This document shows, in pieces, positions 8,981 to 19,844 of a stretch of 64,000 nucleotides of DNA. A model generated the notes under the pieces. That model was not told the origin of the DNA, made no database searches, and saw only the letters and a list, made by a program, of their open reading frames with translations. Each line of letters opens with the position of its first letter. The stretch's first letter is position 1. The position numbers and the translations under genes were made by a program. Origin of the DNA: Persicobacter sp. CCB-QB2 (lineage in GTDB: Bacteria > Bacteroidota > Bacteroidia > Cytophagales > Cyclobacteriaceae). The stretch covers positions 682,001-746,000 of the forward strand of contig NZ_LBGV01000001.1 of the NCBI RefSeq assembly GCF_001274635.1. Direction: 5' to 3'.

Positions 8981-9166
8981 ATGAGGGAATTAAAAGACAC
9001 ACCTAAATTGAATCTCTTGATCCAAGAAGATGTAGAACAGCAACTTAATGAGTTGAAGAAATTGAAGAAACCGGTAAAGGAAGACCTGTTAGAGGATGTG
9101 TTGGAGGGCTTTAAGGAGTTAGCAAAGCAAATTGAATCCGGCCAAAAGGATCCTGATGTTAAGTAA
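8981..9166 (+). CDS. Small acidic/basic helical protein, 61 aa
   Basis: I do not recognise this small protein. It is highly charged and predicted to be helical (VEQQLNELKKLKKPVKEDLLEDVLEGFKEL), without a signal peptide. The frame starts with ATG 182 bp after the MBL gene, and its last 8 bp overlap the end of the convergent GT61 gene. The amphipathic pattern and normal codon use support it being expressed. Function unknown. Confidence 0.55.
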   Translation: MRELKDTPKLNLLIQEDVEQQLNELKKLKKPVKEDLLEDVLEGFKELAKQIESGQKDPDVK

Positions 9167-10325
9167 AAAAGCTTGCGGTAATTTTTTTAAACTCATCCAG
9201 GTTGATTTTGATATGCGCCTTTTTGGCGGAAGATAGTTTTCCGTCACGGTGGCTGTTATTTACACTTGGGCATATCAGCATCCGATAGTTCATTTCTTTT
9301 CTCAGGCATAATTCATAATACAACGGGCTTGTGTATTCCTTCGGGAATATCTCTAGGACCCTTGTGCCTTTTTTACAGTAAAACAGGTTGGTCAAGGCTG
9401 CGCCATGTGGTGCAATGATGGATTTGGCATTTCTGAAAAGATTGATTTGTTCACCAAGCGTGTAATTTCCTAAATCCAAAATGGCAAACCCCATATCTTC
9501 TAAAATGGGTATGATTTCGTCTTCATTTATGACTTTTCTTTGAGTGGTATCCCTTCTGCTGATATAAATTTTTTCGGGGCTGTGCGTAATTGGAGCCTTA
9601 ATGTTATTGAAAAATTCCTGAGTCCATGGTTTGTACCACCCATTATGACGACTGCTGGAAGCGCACCAAAGCTCGTCAAAGGAAAGAAAAGTGTTTTCTT
9701 TCATGACCTTAATTTTTGAAGGTGGAATGCCTATTAGCGCTAAGGATTGTTTTTGAAAGGGGAGTTCATGAGCCGAGACTAAAAACCAATCTATTGTTTC
9801 GAAATCTCCGCTTTTGATGAGCAGGGCTGTTTTTGCCAGTGCATCGACCATCCAGTGAAAGTAATTGTTTTTGCCTCCTCCTGCTAACAAATTGAATACT
9901 CTGCCTGCAAGGTGGGTGCTTGATGCTATCCTGGGTAGAAAGTATTGCTCCGGGTCATGGTTGGCCTGAGGGCCAATTTGATGGATCATGGAGAGTGGTT
10001 GGATGATTTTACCCTCTTTAATTAATATGTTTTCGAATAAATTATCGGAGAACAGAAGCCCGTCTTTTACCACATGAAGGCCATCATTTGAGATGATTAC
10101 GGGTTCCTGTTGTACTTTATAATCCTTTCGGTAATAATGGAAAGTAGCGGCCGGTACTACCGGATTTAAGGTGTATGCCGGGATGATTTGTTTAAATTCT
10201 TTCGGGGAAGAGTAATTAATGGGAAAGGCTTTTAAAGAGGTGAGTGGAGCAAGGAAATTGCCCAGCTCATGTGTGTTAATTGCTCTTCTGGCGATACTTT
10301 TAAGCTTTTGACTGTTGAGCTTCAT
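9159..10325 (-). CDS. Glycosyltransferase family 61 (DUF563) protein
   Basis: The 388-residue protein resembles GT61/DUF563 proteins, which transfer sugars such as xylose or GlcNAc in polysaccharide or capsule synthesis. Support comes from the C-terminal half: EKIYISRRDTTQRKVINEDE (about 253-272), the nucleotide-sugar binding-type region ITLGEQ-like NYTLGEQINLFRNAKSIIAPHGAALTNLFYC (about 293-323) and VLEIFPKEY. The GAxHGAALTNLF pattern is typical. No signal peptide is seen. It stands alone, without other polysaccharide genes nearby, and ends in overlap with the small convergent gene. Confidence 0.88.
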   Translation of the reverse strand: MKLNSQKLKSIARRAINTHELGNFLAPLTSLKAFPINYSSPKEFKQIIPAYTLNPVVPAATFHYYRKDYKVQQEPVIISNDGLHVVKDGLLFSDNLFENILIKEGKIIQPLSMIHQIGPQANHDPEQYFLPRIASSTHLAGRVFNLLAGGGKNNYFHWMVDALAKTALLIKSGDFETIDWFLVSAHELPFQKQSLALIGIPPSKIKVMKENTFLSFDELWCASSSRHNGWYKPWTQEFFNNIKAPITHSPEKIYISRRDTTQRKVINEDEIIPILEDMGFAILDLGNYTLGEQINLFRNAKSIIAPHGAALTNLFYCKKGTRVLEIFPKEYTSPLYYELCLRKEMNYRMLICPSVNNSHRDGKLSSAKKAHIKINLDEFKKITASFFT

Positions 10326-10402
10326 CTGGATCTGGAATGGGTATAATTATTTAAAGTCCGATCTCCATTCTTTGTTAACAGCTTTGAATAAATTATAGCT
10401 TG

Positions 10403-10432
10403 TTGGCCATATTCCTGTTTTTAGCTAATTTG
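10403..10432 (+). promoter_or_regulatory. Candidate promoter for the 106-aa protein gene
   Basis: TTG at 10403-10405 and TAATTTG at 10426-10432 are 20 bp apart and resemble the Bacteroidota -33/-7 pattern. The start codon is at 10451. Confidence 0.4.
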
Positions 10433-10450
10433 CGGTCATAATTAGAAATC

Positions 10451-10771
10451 ATGCAATTAGTAGTAAAAGCAGATAGTTGGGATGCATTAATGCGTCGATC
10501 AGTGGAGATTTTGAAGCCTTTCTCGGCCTGTAGGGTATTTAAGCTGACCATGGATTTATTCCATGCAGAGGAGTGTTTTGTAGATGCTTTGGATGATTAC
10601 CGTTTCATGGAAATTGTAGAGCATATGTTCAGCGGTCAGACGGTCATGCATTGGAATACGCATCCGAAATCCGGTTTGGAAAAAAACTTTGAGATCAGAT
10701 TTAGGTTTAGGGCCAAAGGAATAACGCAATATCATCCCAAGTACAAAGAGACATTGTTGACCGAGGGATAG
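10451..10771 (+). CDS. Hypothetical protein, 106 aa
   Basis: I do not recognise this protein. It is a small soluble-looking alpha/beta protein with two cysteines (Cys27, Cys39 region) and no signal peptide. A promoter-like TTG / TAATTTG pair precedes the ATG, and a strong terminator follows the stop, so it looks like a complete monocistronic unit. It is divergent from the GT61 gene (125 bp between starts). Confidence 0.65.
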   Translation: MQLVVKADSWDALMRRSVEILKPFSACRVFKLTMDLFHAEECFVDALDDYRFMEIVEHMFSGQTVMHWNTHPKSGLEKNFEIRFRFRAKGITQYHPKYKETLLTEG

Positions 10772-10810
10772 TCAATGAAGATACCCGATGAAAAGTAATC
10801 GCCAAAAAAA

Positions 10811-10840
10811 AGGCCCGAAGGTTAACCTTCGGGCCTTTTT
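10811..10840. terminator. Bidirectional intrinsic terminator
   Basis: A near-perfect palindrome (AGGCCCGAAGGTT / AACCTTCGGGCCT) is flanked by an A run on the left and a T run on the right. It serves the convergent genes ending at 10771 and 10858. Confidence 0.9.
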
Positions 10841-10857
10841 AATTGTGCCTTTAAATA

Positions 10858-11466
10858 TTATTCAGCAGCCGGAGTATTAATCATCGCCTCAACAGAAGCC
10901 ATCAATTGCTTTGCGTTTGAGTTGTTAGGATCAATTTCCAAAGCTTTCTCTAACAATGGAACCGCCTTTTTCGCTTCTTCTTTTGCCTGCTCGATTTTCG
11001 CTGGATCAGCTTGCATGGTGTTGGCTTTCTTTACGATAGCAGCACCTTCCTTGTAATACTTGCTAGACAAGGTTTTGGTCATCGTCTTACTTTTTGGGCA
11101 AGACTCCAATCCTTTTTCACAAGCGGCAAACATCTCTTCATTTTTCTTCGCTTTTTTCAAGGAAGCCACTTTCAAGTCCCAAGAGTTACACGCTTTGTAG
11201 TTGTTCTCAATGGCCTGATCGAAAAATGGTACTGCCTCTGCATACTGCTTATTTTTGTAGCAGGAGTAACCAGCATTGAAATAAACCGTAGCATCTACCT
11301 CTTCCGGCATTACTTCAATTGCCTTTTTATAGTTATCCAAAGCAGTAGTATAGTCCTTAGCGGCCATTGCTTTGTTACCTTCATTTTTCAATTCTGCAAA
11401 ATCCTGCGCATTAGCAGTAAATGCCATTGCCATGGCACAAACGATTGCTAAAAAAGTTCTTTTCAT
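10858..11466 (-). CDS. Exported tetratricopeptide-repeat protein
   Basis: The 202-residue protein begins with a clear signal peptide (MKRTFLAIVCAMAMAFTANAQ, cleavage after ANA). TPR units follow: GNKAMAAKDYTTALDNYKKAIEVMPE, DATVYFNAGYSCYKNKQYAEAVPFFDQAIEN, and a last one around VPLLEKALEIDPNNSNAKQLM. A lysine-rich segment lies between them. It is probably periplasmic and acts as a protein-binding scaffold. No partner is evident. It is a single gene between a strong terminator and the MORN-repeat gene. Confidence 0.88.
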   Translation of the reverse strand: MKRTFLAIVCAMAMAFTANAQDFAELKNEGNKAMAAKDYTTALDNYKKAIEVMPEEVDATVYFNAGYSCYKNKQYAEAVPFFDQAIENNYKACNSWDLKVASLKKAKKNEEMFAACEKGLESCPKSKTMTKTLSSKYYKEGAAIVKKANTMQADPAKIEQAKEEAKKAVPLLEKALEIDPNNSNAKQLMASVEAMINTPAAE

Positions 11467-11599
11467 AGTGATTTTAACTAATTATCTGTGAAATCCATCC
11501 TAAATATATGGAGAGCTTACCGAAAGCTCCAAATATTCAATTTCATTTATGCGTTAAAAATGGTTAAATGAGTTAAAAAAACATCAAACGTCCATTCTT

Positions 11600-13162
11600 T
11601 TAAATAGAATCATTATCTTCGAAGTTTTTCTCGTCAATGAGGGTGCCGTACTTGTCGTAATATCTCCATTTTCCGCTAGGCTTATCCTCTCTATATTTCC
11701 CGTTGCTGGAAACCCGACCATTTTTATGAAAATAAAGCCAGAGCCCTTCCTTTTTGCCATTCACAAATTCACCTTCTGCTTTTACCTTCCCGTTTGGGAA
11801 AAATAATTTGCTTTTGCCCTGCTTCAAGCCATTCTCATAGTATTCCTCGATGGTTTTCTTTCCATCCTCATCGTATGTGATCAGGCTTCCGGTGCCCTCT
11901 TTGAAGGAGCCTTTATTCAAAATTTTCCCTTTAGGGGAAATAGGGTCTGTAACGGATTGAAGTCGACCATTGGAGAAGGTGAGCTCTTGTTGTAATTTCC
12001 CGTTGGGGTAGAAATAGCCCCAAAGGCCTTCTTCTTTGTTATTTTTGTAAGTGCCCAGATAGGCCAGTTGTTTATTTTCATGATAATAGAACCACTGTCC
12101 TCCTTTTTCACCAAAAACAAAATGGCCTTCCGAACGGAGAGATCCATTTTCATAAAAGGTTTTCCAAAGGCCACTTTTCTCATCGTCTTTGTATTCCCCT
12201 ACTTCAGAGTTTTGTCCGTTTTCATGGAAAAATTCCCAGGTGCCTGTTTTTAAACCTTCTTCATACTTTCCCCGGGCACTCATGAGTTTGTTCTCATAGT
12301 ACTCCGCATAATCTCCATGTTCTAAGCCATCTTTGAATTGAATGTTCTTATAGAGGTTGCCATTGGGGTAGAAAATCAATGCCCGGCCTTGAACCGTGTC
12401 CCGCTGATAATTGAATTCAGATTCTTTTCGACCATTTTCAAAATAGGTGATCTGAATGCCTTCAATCAATCCGTTGACAAAGGTTTCTTCTTTATATTTT
12501 GCTAAGGAATAAGGGTAGGAATACTTCCATGTGCCGGTTTCTTTTCCTTTGATGAACTGCCCTTTAGTAATAACATTGCCCATGTCATCATATTCTAAAA
12601 ATTCGCCATCCTGCAGGCTTCCCTTGTATTGTGTTTTTGTTTTGATATTTCCCCAGGCGTTGTAAGTTATCACGGCACCCTCCACTTCTCCATTCACATA
12701 GGTGATGGTTTGTGCCTTTCTGCCAGATTCAGAAAAGTTGGTCCATTCACCATTTTTCAAGCCACTATTATAGGAACCGGATTGCTTAATGTTTCCGTTT
12801 TCATAATACAAATTATAAAGGCCGGAGAGTTTATCGTTGGTGTAAACGGCTTCAGAGAAAATTTTCCCACTGGCATAAATCTTCCTCTCTGCTCCATTTT
12901 TCATTCCGGATTTATAAGTGGATTTGGCATATAATCGGCCATTATCGGTGTACTGATTCCAAACACCTTCCTTTTGCCCGTTTTTGTAAATTCCGGCTAT
13001 AAGGGAATCTCCTTTGTCTGAAATAAAGTACCAAACCCCTTCCGGTTTACCTTCTGCATTGTTTTGCCCAACGAGTCTGGCTTCTTCCTGAGCCAGGCAA
13101 ATAGAGGGGATGAAAAATGTAAAGGTCAGAATAATAGAATAATACAATCGCATGAACGTCAT
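11600..13162 (-). CDS. Exported MORN-repeat (YwqK-type) protein
   Basis: The protein (about 520 aa) has a signal peptide (MRLYYSIILTFTFFIPSICLAQ) followed by roughly twenty tandem 20-25 residue repeats of the form NGK-x-EG-x-W-x-x-Y-x-x-NG, for example KNGQKEGVWNQYTDNGRL and FVNGKKEGLWLYFHKNGRV. These match the MORN_2 / YwqK group. In databases they are often called toxin-antitoxin YwqK antitoxins, but nothing here supports a toxin system. The repeats form an extended beta structure. I placed the start at the ATG at 13162; the ATG at 13153 is equally possible. The open frame extends to a TTG at 13195, which would add a non-signal-like leader. Confidence 0.88.
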   Translation of the reverse strand: MTFMRLYYSIILTFTFFIPSICLAQEEARLVGQNNAEGKPEGVWYFISDKGDSLIAGIYKNGQKEGVWNQYTDNGRLYAKSTYKSGMKNGAERKIYASGKIFSEAVYTNDKLSGLYNLYYENGNIKQSGSYNSGLKNGEWTNFSESGRKAQTITYVNGEVEGAVITYNAWGNIKTKTQYKGSLQDGEFLEYDDMGNVITKGQFIKGKETGTWKYSYPYSLAKYKEETFVNGLIEGIQITYFENGRKESEFNYQRDTVQGRALIFYPNGNLYKNIQFKDGLEHGDYAEYYENKLMSARGKYEEGLKTGTWEFFHENGQNSEVGEYKDDEKSGLWKTFYENGSLRSEGHFVFGEKGGQWFYYHENKQLAYLGTYKNNKEEGLWGYFYPNGKLQQELTFSNGRLQSVTDPISPKGKILNKGSFKEGTGSLITYDEDGKKTIEEYYENGLKQGKSKLFFPNGKVKAEGEFVNGKKEGLWLYFHKNGRVSSNGKYREDKPSGKWRYYDKYGTLIDEKNFEDNDSI

Positions 13163-13257
13163 GGGGTAAAAAAACCAAAAACTAAGATGTTCCAATGACT
13201 TAAAATTAACATTTTCGACTGGAAATTGAATAGAAATGATGGCTTTTCCTGAGGCAT

Positions 13258-13287
13258 AAAAAAAGCCAGCCTCTTAAGAAGCTGACT
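13258..13287 (-). terminator. Intrinsic terminator of pckA
   Basis: On the minus strand, AGTCAGCTTCTT pairs with AAGAGGCTGGCT through two G-U wobbles and is followed by a run of T. It lies 22 bp after the pckA stop. Confidence 0.8.
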
Positions 13288-13309
13288 TTTGAGTGGTATT
13301 GTTTATTGT

Positions 13310-14898
13310 TTAGCCTTTTTTAGGTGCTCCCGCCAGAATTTCTGCGGAGCAACCTGCGGTATATTTCTCGAAGTTTTTGTTGAACAAGTCCACTAACTTG
13401 TTGCATTCTTCCTGATATTTAATGGCATCAGTCCAGGTAGCGCGTGGGTTTAAAACCTCTGGTGCTACTCCTTCGCAAGCAGTTGGGAATTCAAAGCCAA
13501 ATTCTTCATGCTGCTCAAAGCGAACGTTGTCAAGTTTGCCTTCCAAGGCAGCAGTAATCATAGCACGGGTCTCTCTGAGCTTCATGCGAGAGCCGGATCC
13601 GTTTAAGCCTGTGTTGATCATCCAGACGTTGACCTCCTGCTCATCCATTTTTTTACCCAACAACTCTGCGTATTTGGCAGGGTGTAGAGGGAGGAAAGCA
13701 GCGCCAAAGCATGCGGAGAATGTTGGGGTTGGCTCTGTGATGCCCATCTCTGTGCCGGCAACCTTTGAAGTGTATCCTGAAATAAAATGGAACATCGCCT
13801 GTCCTTTCGATAATCGTGAAATTGGGGGATTACCCCAAAGGCATCAAAGGTCAGGAAGAAAATATTTTTAGGGATTGCACCAATGGAGGGCACTTTGGCA
13901 TTATCAATAAAATGCAAAGGATAGGAAACGCGAATATTTTCGGTGACCTCTGTATTTTCATAATCAATTTTGCGGGATCTGTCAAAGAATCGGGTGTTCT
14001 CTTCGATCGCGCCGAAGCGAATTGCTCTCCAGATATCCGGCTCTTTTTCTTCTGATAAATCTACGGATTTGGCGTAGCATCCTCCTTCAAAGTTAAAGAC
14101 GGTATTTTCGGTCCAGCCATGTTCGTCATCGCCTATTAAAGCACGATTTGGGTCTGCGGATAGGGTGGTTTTACCGGTGCCGGACAAACCAAAGAAGATG
14201 GCCACATCCCCATCTTTACCTTCGTTTGCAGAGCAGTGCATGGACAGTACATCGTGATCGTGTGGTAGAACATAGTTCAAAACCGAGAAGATGCCTTTCT
14301 TCATTTCTCCGGCATAGGCAGTTCCGCCGATAATTAACTCCCGGGTGGTCATGTTAACAATCGCGAAGTTTTTACCATTCATGCCTAACTCCTGGTAGTT
14401 TTCTGCTTCGAAATTCGGATTGCAGATGATAGTCCAGTTGGCCTCAAAGTTTTCTAATTCTTCTTCCGATGGACGAATAAACATATTATAGTTGAACATA
14501 TGCTGCCATGCCAACGTGTTATACGAACGAACATTCAGGCGGTAATATGGATCTGCGCCGGCATACATGTCGCGCACGTAAAGGGTCTCGCCTTCGAAAG
14601 ACTCGATCAAAACCTTTTTCAGATAGTCGAATTTTTCCTGAGAAATGGGTTGGTTGATTTTTCCCCACCATACAGAATCCTTGGTGTTTTCATCCTCTAC
14701 TGTGTACTTGTCCTTTGGTGATCGTCCGGTGAATTTGCCGGTGTCAACCATCACTGACCCTCGGTCAGTCAAGACGCCTTCGCCTCTTGAAAGGATTTCT
14801 TCTGTACATTCAGCGGGTCCCAAGTTCCACTTTACTACAGTTGGTTTGAAGTCGTAAGCATCAAAACCATTTCGAGATTTAATACCGAATTCTTGCAT
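13310..14898 (-). CDS. pckA: Phosphoenolpyruvate carboxykinase (ATP), interrupted by an apparent frameshift
   Basis: PckA converts oxaloacetate and ATP to PEP, CO2 and ADP, the first step of gluconeogenesis. The N-terminal frame (from 14898) holds the kinase motif GLSGTGKTTLSADPNR near residue 240 and reaches LTFDAFGVIP. The remainder (MFHFISGYTSKVAGTEMGITEPTPTF...) is in another frame ending at 13310. The two frames join at the C5 run 13824-13828 (G on the plus strand). A sixth base would restore ...GVIPPISRLSKGQAMFHF... and give about 529 residues, the usual family length. Both halves are well conserved, so a sequencing or assembly indel is more likely than a true pseudogene. A terminator follows. 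Confidence 0.93.
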
Positions 14899-15214
14899 AA
14901 TAAAAAAAGTTAAAAAAGCGTCGTGTTTTGTTACATAATAAATGTAGTCTCGAAACTAAGTTAATTTTATGATTTAAATCAAGTTTCAAATAAAATATGC
15001 GTGATATTTTTCATTGTTAAATTTTCAAAACATGACACTTGTTTTGGGTTTATTTTAAAATAATTACATTTTACTTCAGGTTGTGTTTGGGGCTGTTTTT
15101 CGGCGGGTTTGAATGTGATAATTGTTTTGTTATTCATTTAAATTTCTATTTCTTTGTGGAAGTCCCAAGTAAGCATCTTACCTTTGATGGGCTAAGTATT
15201 ACCAATTTGTAGTT
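14899..15214. other. Divergent A/T-rich intergenic region pckA / SiaC-like gene
   Basis: This 316-bp A/T-rich region should hold the promoters of both flanking genes. I see no clear operator, RNA gene or repeat in it. Confidence 0.5.
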
Positions 15215-15628
15215 ATGGGTTACGGAGAAAGATTTTATTTAGGAGCAGACAGGCGCACACCGGAAATTTATTTAGAGTCTTCCACAGGCTTAATGAGATT
15301 TGTGGGGAGGTCCATACCTGAGGATGCCCGTGCCTTTTTTACCAAGGTTACGGATTGGTTAAAGGAGTATCTTGAGAATCCGGCACCCACTACCCGCGTC
15401 ATTTTTCAATTGGAATATATGAATACCAGCTCAAGTAAGTGCTTCGTGGATATGCTGAAAATGCTTGAAGTGGTCCATCAAGACGCTACTGATGTGACCT
15501 TGGTTTGGTATTATGATGAGGAGGATGAGGATATGGAAGATACCGGGGAGGACTTTAAGAATATGTTTGAGTTCCCGGTGGAGTTGAGGGGGGTGGATGA
15601 TTTGCTTCAAAGACCATTTGACTTGTAG
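15215..15628 (+). CDS. SiaC-family (DUF1987) regulatory protein
   Basis: The 137-residue protein matches the SiaC/DUF1987 family: RRTPEIYLESSTGLMRFVGRSIPEDARAFF at about residues 12-41 and LEYMNTSSSKCFVDMLKMLE at about 66-85. In Pseudomonas, SiaC is phosphorylated by SiaB and dephosphorylated by the phosphatase SiaA. Unphosphorylated SiaC activates the diguanylate cyclase SiaD. The phospho-acceptor is a threonine/serine in the TSSSK segment. The C-terminus here has an acidic insertion (DEEDEDMEDTGED). No SiaA, SiaB or SiaD gene is adjacent, so the partner must be elsewhere. Confidence 0.88.
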   Translation: MGYGERFYLGADRRTPEIYLESSTGLMRFVGRSIPEDARAFFTKVTDWLKEYLENPAPTTRVIFQLEYMNTSSSKCFVDMLKMLEVVHQDATDVTLVWYYDEEDEDMEDTGEDFKNMFEFPVELRGVDDLLQRPFDL

Positions 15629-15644
15629 TTTTAAAAAGATATAA

Positions 15645-15672
15645 AAGGCCCTGAATCAGGGCCTTATTTTTT
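15645..15672. terminator. Intrinsic terminator between convergent genes
   Basis: AAGGCCCTG and CAGGGCCTT pair around a 3-nt loop, followed by ATTTTTT. It lies between the SiaC-like gene and the channel gene. Confidence 0.85.
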
Positions 15673-15677
15673 AAATG

Positions 15678-16874
15678 CTATTTTTCTTTTCTGAATTTGG
15701 AGAGCCAGTGTTCCATTTGTTTTCCTGCGGCTTCCCGTCCTCCCAGACCGAATGATAAGGCGAATGCCACCGCGATAGCGCCTAAGGTGAGGCCGAATGC
15801 CAGGTTGACAATCTCGTCAGCGATGCCCATTTGCCTTAAGGAAATCGCGACAAAGAGTCCTATTATTCCTGCCCGGGCGATGGCGGCTAAAAATGCATTT
15901 TCTTGATTTTTGCTTAGCACTTTGTAGGCGAGTGATGCCATCCAGCTTCCAATGGCCAGAATAATAAGTCCGAAGAAAATATGACCGGAAAGAATAAGGA
16001 GGTCGCCAAGGATAATGGCTAATTGAATGAACTCCAGCTTTTCGATTGCGGTAATGATACCGGAAAAGGCGATAAAGAAAAATACAAGTTGTCCCAATAG
16101 CTTAGAGGTGGACTTCTTGTCTGAAAACCATTGGAAAATGGTGATTTTTTTGATGAGCTCATCCAGTTTTAGGTTCAGAAGTAGGCTTTCTATAATTTTT
16201 GCGATGTAACGTCCTCCGATAAGGAAAAGAGCTAAAATTAAGGCCGCTGCGATAATATTGGGGATGGCGTTAAGCAGGGTGGATAGCGCTTCGGTGGCAG
16301 GGTCCGAGATTACACTCATTTTCAAACTATCAAGCGATATGATCAGGATAGGAATAAAGACCACCAAGAAAACCACTTGTTTGATCAGTTTTGTGAAATC
16401 AAAATTGAGTGTTATGCCTAATCTGCCAGAAAGGGAATCGATGCTGCTGGAGATTAATCCGGTGGCTTCTGAAGCAATATTGGCCAATACATAGCCTGCG
16501 AAGCCAATAACGAAAGCGGCGAGTAGTCTGGGTAGGAAAATGAGGAATTCATTCAGCATCGCCTGTAGGGGTAGTAAAACGCCTCTTACGCCCATCATGT
16601 CAAGAACGAGTAGTAGAACATAAACTACCGCCAAATAGTAGATAATTTTTGAGATGCTGCTTTCTAAGTGGAAGGATTCACTTCCGGTTCTTTCGTTAAT
16701 CCATTTATCCAGTTTGGCTTTGCCTAAGAGTTTACTGGTTAGGTTTTTTAATCCTTTAGCAATTAATAGTCCTACGATCAGGACGATAATGGCTCCCACT
16801 GCTGATGGAACCACGGTGCCAAAAGAGGAGAGGACAGGATCTACAAATTGGTCCAGGTAGTTTTTCATGCTCAT
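15678..16874 (-). CDS. Mechanosensitive-channel-like TM-helix repeat membrane protein
   Basis: The protein (about 398 aa) has around ten hydrophobic segments arranged as repeated units with patterns like LPRLLAAFVIGFAGYVLANI and IPNIIAAALILALFLIGGRYIAKIIESLL. These resemble the conserved TM helix found in small-conductance MscS-type proteins. The end, LAFGLTLGAIAVAFALSFGLGGREAAGKQ, resembles the pore-lining glycine/alanine helix. It has no large soluble MscS beta domain, so it belongs to the TM-helix repeat group rather than classical MscS. Such proteins release solutes on osmotic downshift, though this subgroup is little tested. I used the ATG at 16874; another ATG lies at 16868 and a GTG at 16898. 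Confidence 0.82.
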   Translation of the reverse strand: MSMKNYLDQFVDPVLSSFGTVVPSAVGAIIVLIVGLLIAKGLKNLTSKLLGKAKLDKWINERTGSESFHLESSISKIIYYLAVVYVLLLVLDMMGVRGVLLPLQAMLNEFLIFLPRLLAAFVIGFAGYVLANIASEATGLISSSIDSLSGRLGITLNFDFTKLIKQVVFLVVFIPILIISLDSLKMSVISDPATEALSTLLNAIPNIIAAALILALFLIGGRYIAKIIESLLLNLKLDELIKKITIFQWFSDKKSTSKLLGQLVFFFIAFSGIITAIEKLEFIQLAIILGDLLILSGHIFFGLIILAIGSWMASLAYKVLSKNQENAFLAAIARAGIIGLFVAISLRQMGIADEIVNLAFGLTLGAIAVAFALSFGLGGREAAGKQMEHWLSKFRKEK

Positions 16875-17202
16875 ATGGTTAGGTATGTATTCCTTCACAA
16901 AACATGAAAACTCGCGACCGCTGTTATTTTGTCTTTTATTAAGTCGGGATAAATTGTTTGGAATTGGATTTAGGAGGGTGAATGTGGTGATAAATTTGAT
17001 TTTATGAGTTTGTCAAAAAACGAAATTCGTAAAAATATTACCAATTGAGCGGGGGGAGGTGTGGTTTTGCAACCGTTTGCGGAAAGTGGTTTTTTGGGTG
17101 GTTTTTAATGATTTTCAGCAGTTTTTTTGTTGATGCACTTAGTGGTCGGCTGGGGGAGGATATTGATTTTGTTATAAAATGTGGGTATTGAGTTGTGTTG
17201 TG
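16875..17202. other. Intergenic region without recognisable features
   Basis: About 330 bp of G/T-rich sequence on the plus strand. I see no gene, RNA or clear repeat. Confidence 0.4.
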
Positions 17203-17505
17203 TCAGGCGATTAATTGGGCTTTAAAGAGTACGTTTTTGCTGGTTTTAATGCGTTTGTACTCGAAGCCTTCTAGTATAAAAGCTGCCATTATTTCTCCTT
17301 TACTGATTGGTTTAGCGCTTATTTTGGTGATTTCGCCACTAATTTGGGAGATGTCAATGGGCGTGTCTGTGGGGAGGCTTTTGGTCCAATGTTGCGCAAT
17401 GTGAGCTCTAAGCCAATTTACAATTGTCATATCCAAAGGATAAACGGCCTGTGTCCTATCATCAATGAAGCCTTTGCTGAATAAATTTTGGGGGAGCTTA
17501 TTCAT
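17203..17505 (-). CDS. Hypothetical protein, 100 aa
   Basis: I do not recognise this protein. It is intact, starts with ATG and has a plausible composition. The second half (ISQISGEITKISAKPISKGEIMAAFILEGFEYKRIK) looks like a small winged-helix domain, a shape seen at the C-terminus of some mobile-element primases, but this is only an impression. It is alone in an otherwise gene-poor 1.3 kb, which may mark a site of past insertion and decay. Confidence 0.5.
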   Translation of the reverse strand: MNKLPQNLFSKGFIDDRTQAVYPLDMTIVNWLRAHIAQHWTKSLPTDTPIDISQISGEITKISAKPISKGEIMAAFILEGFEYKRIKTSKNVLFKAQLIA

Positions 17506-18105
17506 AAATCAAGTGACCTTATTCCTTATATTTAATTTTATACGGTTTTATTAATATATAGTTCTTTTTGTTGATTTTGCCTGAATCAATCAGGATCAAG
17601 TCCTTGTTTAGCTACAAGTCAGTAAAAAACAGTAGTATTTCTCTATTGTCTAGGTTAATTCAATCTGGCAGAGGAATGAGGTAAGGGTCAGCTTATCAAA
17701 ATATGAGCTATCTGGATTTAGGTATTTTACTTAAAATAAGTGTTTTAGTTCGGTGGGTGGGGCTGGTGGTGATTAGTTCGAGTAGGCCTTCGTTCGGGAT
17801 AGCGGTCTTGGTTATTTCAATTTTGCTACTGGAGCAAAATAATAAGGTCAGGCAAAGGTAGTCAGGTCTGTTAAGGTCTTTCCAGGGGCTGAAAACCAAT
17901 TAATTTTATATTCTCATTTGGCTTCAAGATGGAAGAAGAAGGGGTATTGCGCTGTTATTAAGTTTTTTCAATAGATGCAGCGGGTGAGCGTATTGGAGGC
18001 TTGGTCGAGTTTTTGAATTTAAAATCCAGTCTATTTGATCTGGTATTCAGGGTTTTGTGTCGGGATTCTGTATTGTGTGATATGTGATTCCGGTTACTAT
18101 TAGGT
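17506..18105. other. Gene-poor region upstream of the groEL terminator
   Basis: About 600 bp. A 63-codon open frame on the minus strand near 17.7-17.9 kb has no recognisable features and a biased composition. I see no supported gene. Confidence 0.4.
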
Positions 18106-18107
18106 AT

Positions 18108-18138
18108 AAAAAAAGGCTGACACTAATGTCAGCCTTTT
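18108..18138 (-). terminator. Intrinsic terminator of groEL
   Basis: AAAAGGCTGACA pairs perfectly with TGTCAGCCTTTT around a TTAG loop. A T run follows on the minus strand. Confidence 0.92.
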
Positions 18139-18175
18139 ATTTTTTATTTATAAAGGGTTGTCCCTAAAAATGATC

Positions 18176-19813
<1,638 letters not shown>

Positions 19814-19844
19814 TCAATGGTTTTAAATCAATCAAAAAAACAGA

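Noticed and set aside
11600-13162. YwqK antitoxin of a toxin-antitoxin pair
   Set aside because: The MORN repeats and signal peptide argue for an exported scaffold; there is no adjacent toxin-like gene.
17708-17899. 63-codon open frame on the minus strand in the gap upstream of groEL
   Set aside because: No recognisable motif, odd composition and no neighbours; most likely chance.
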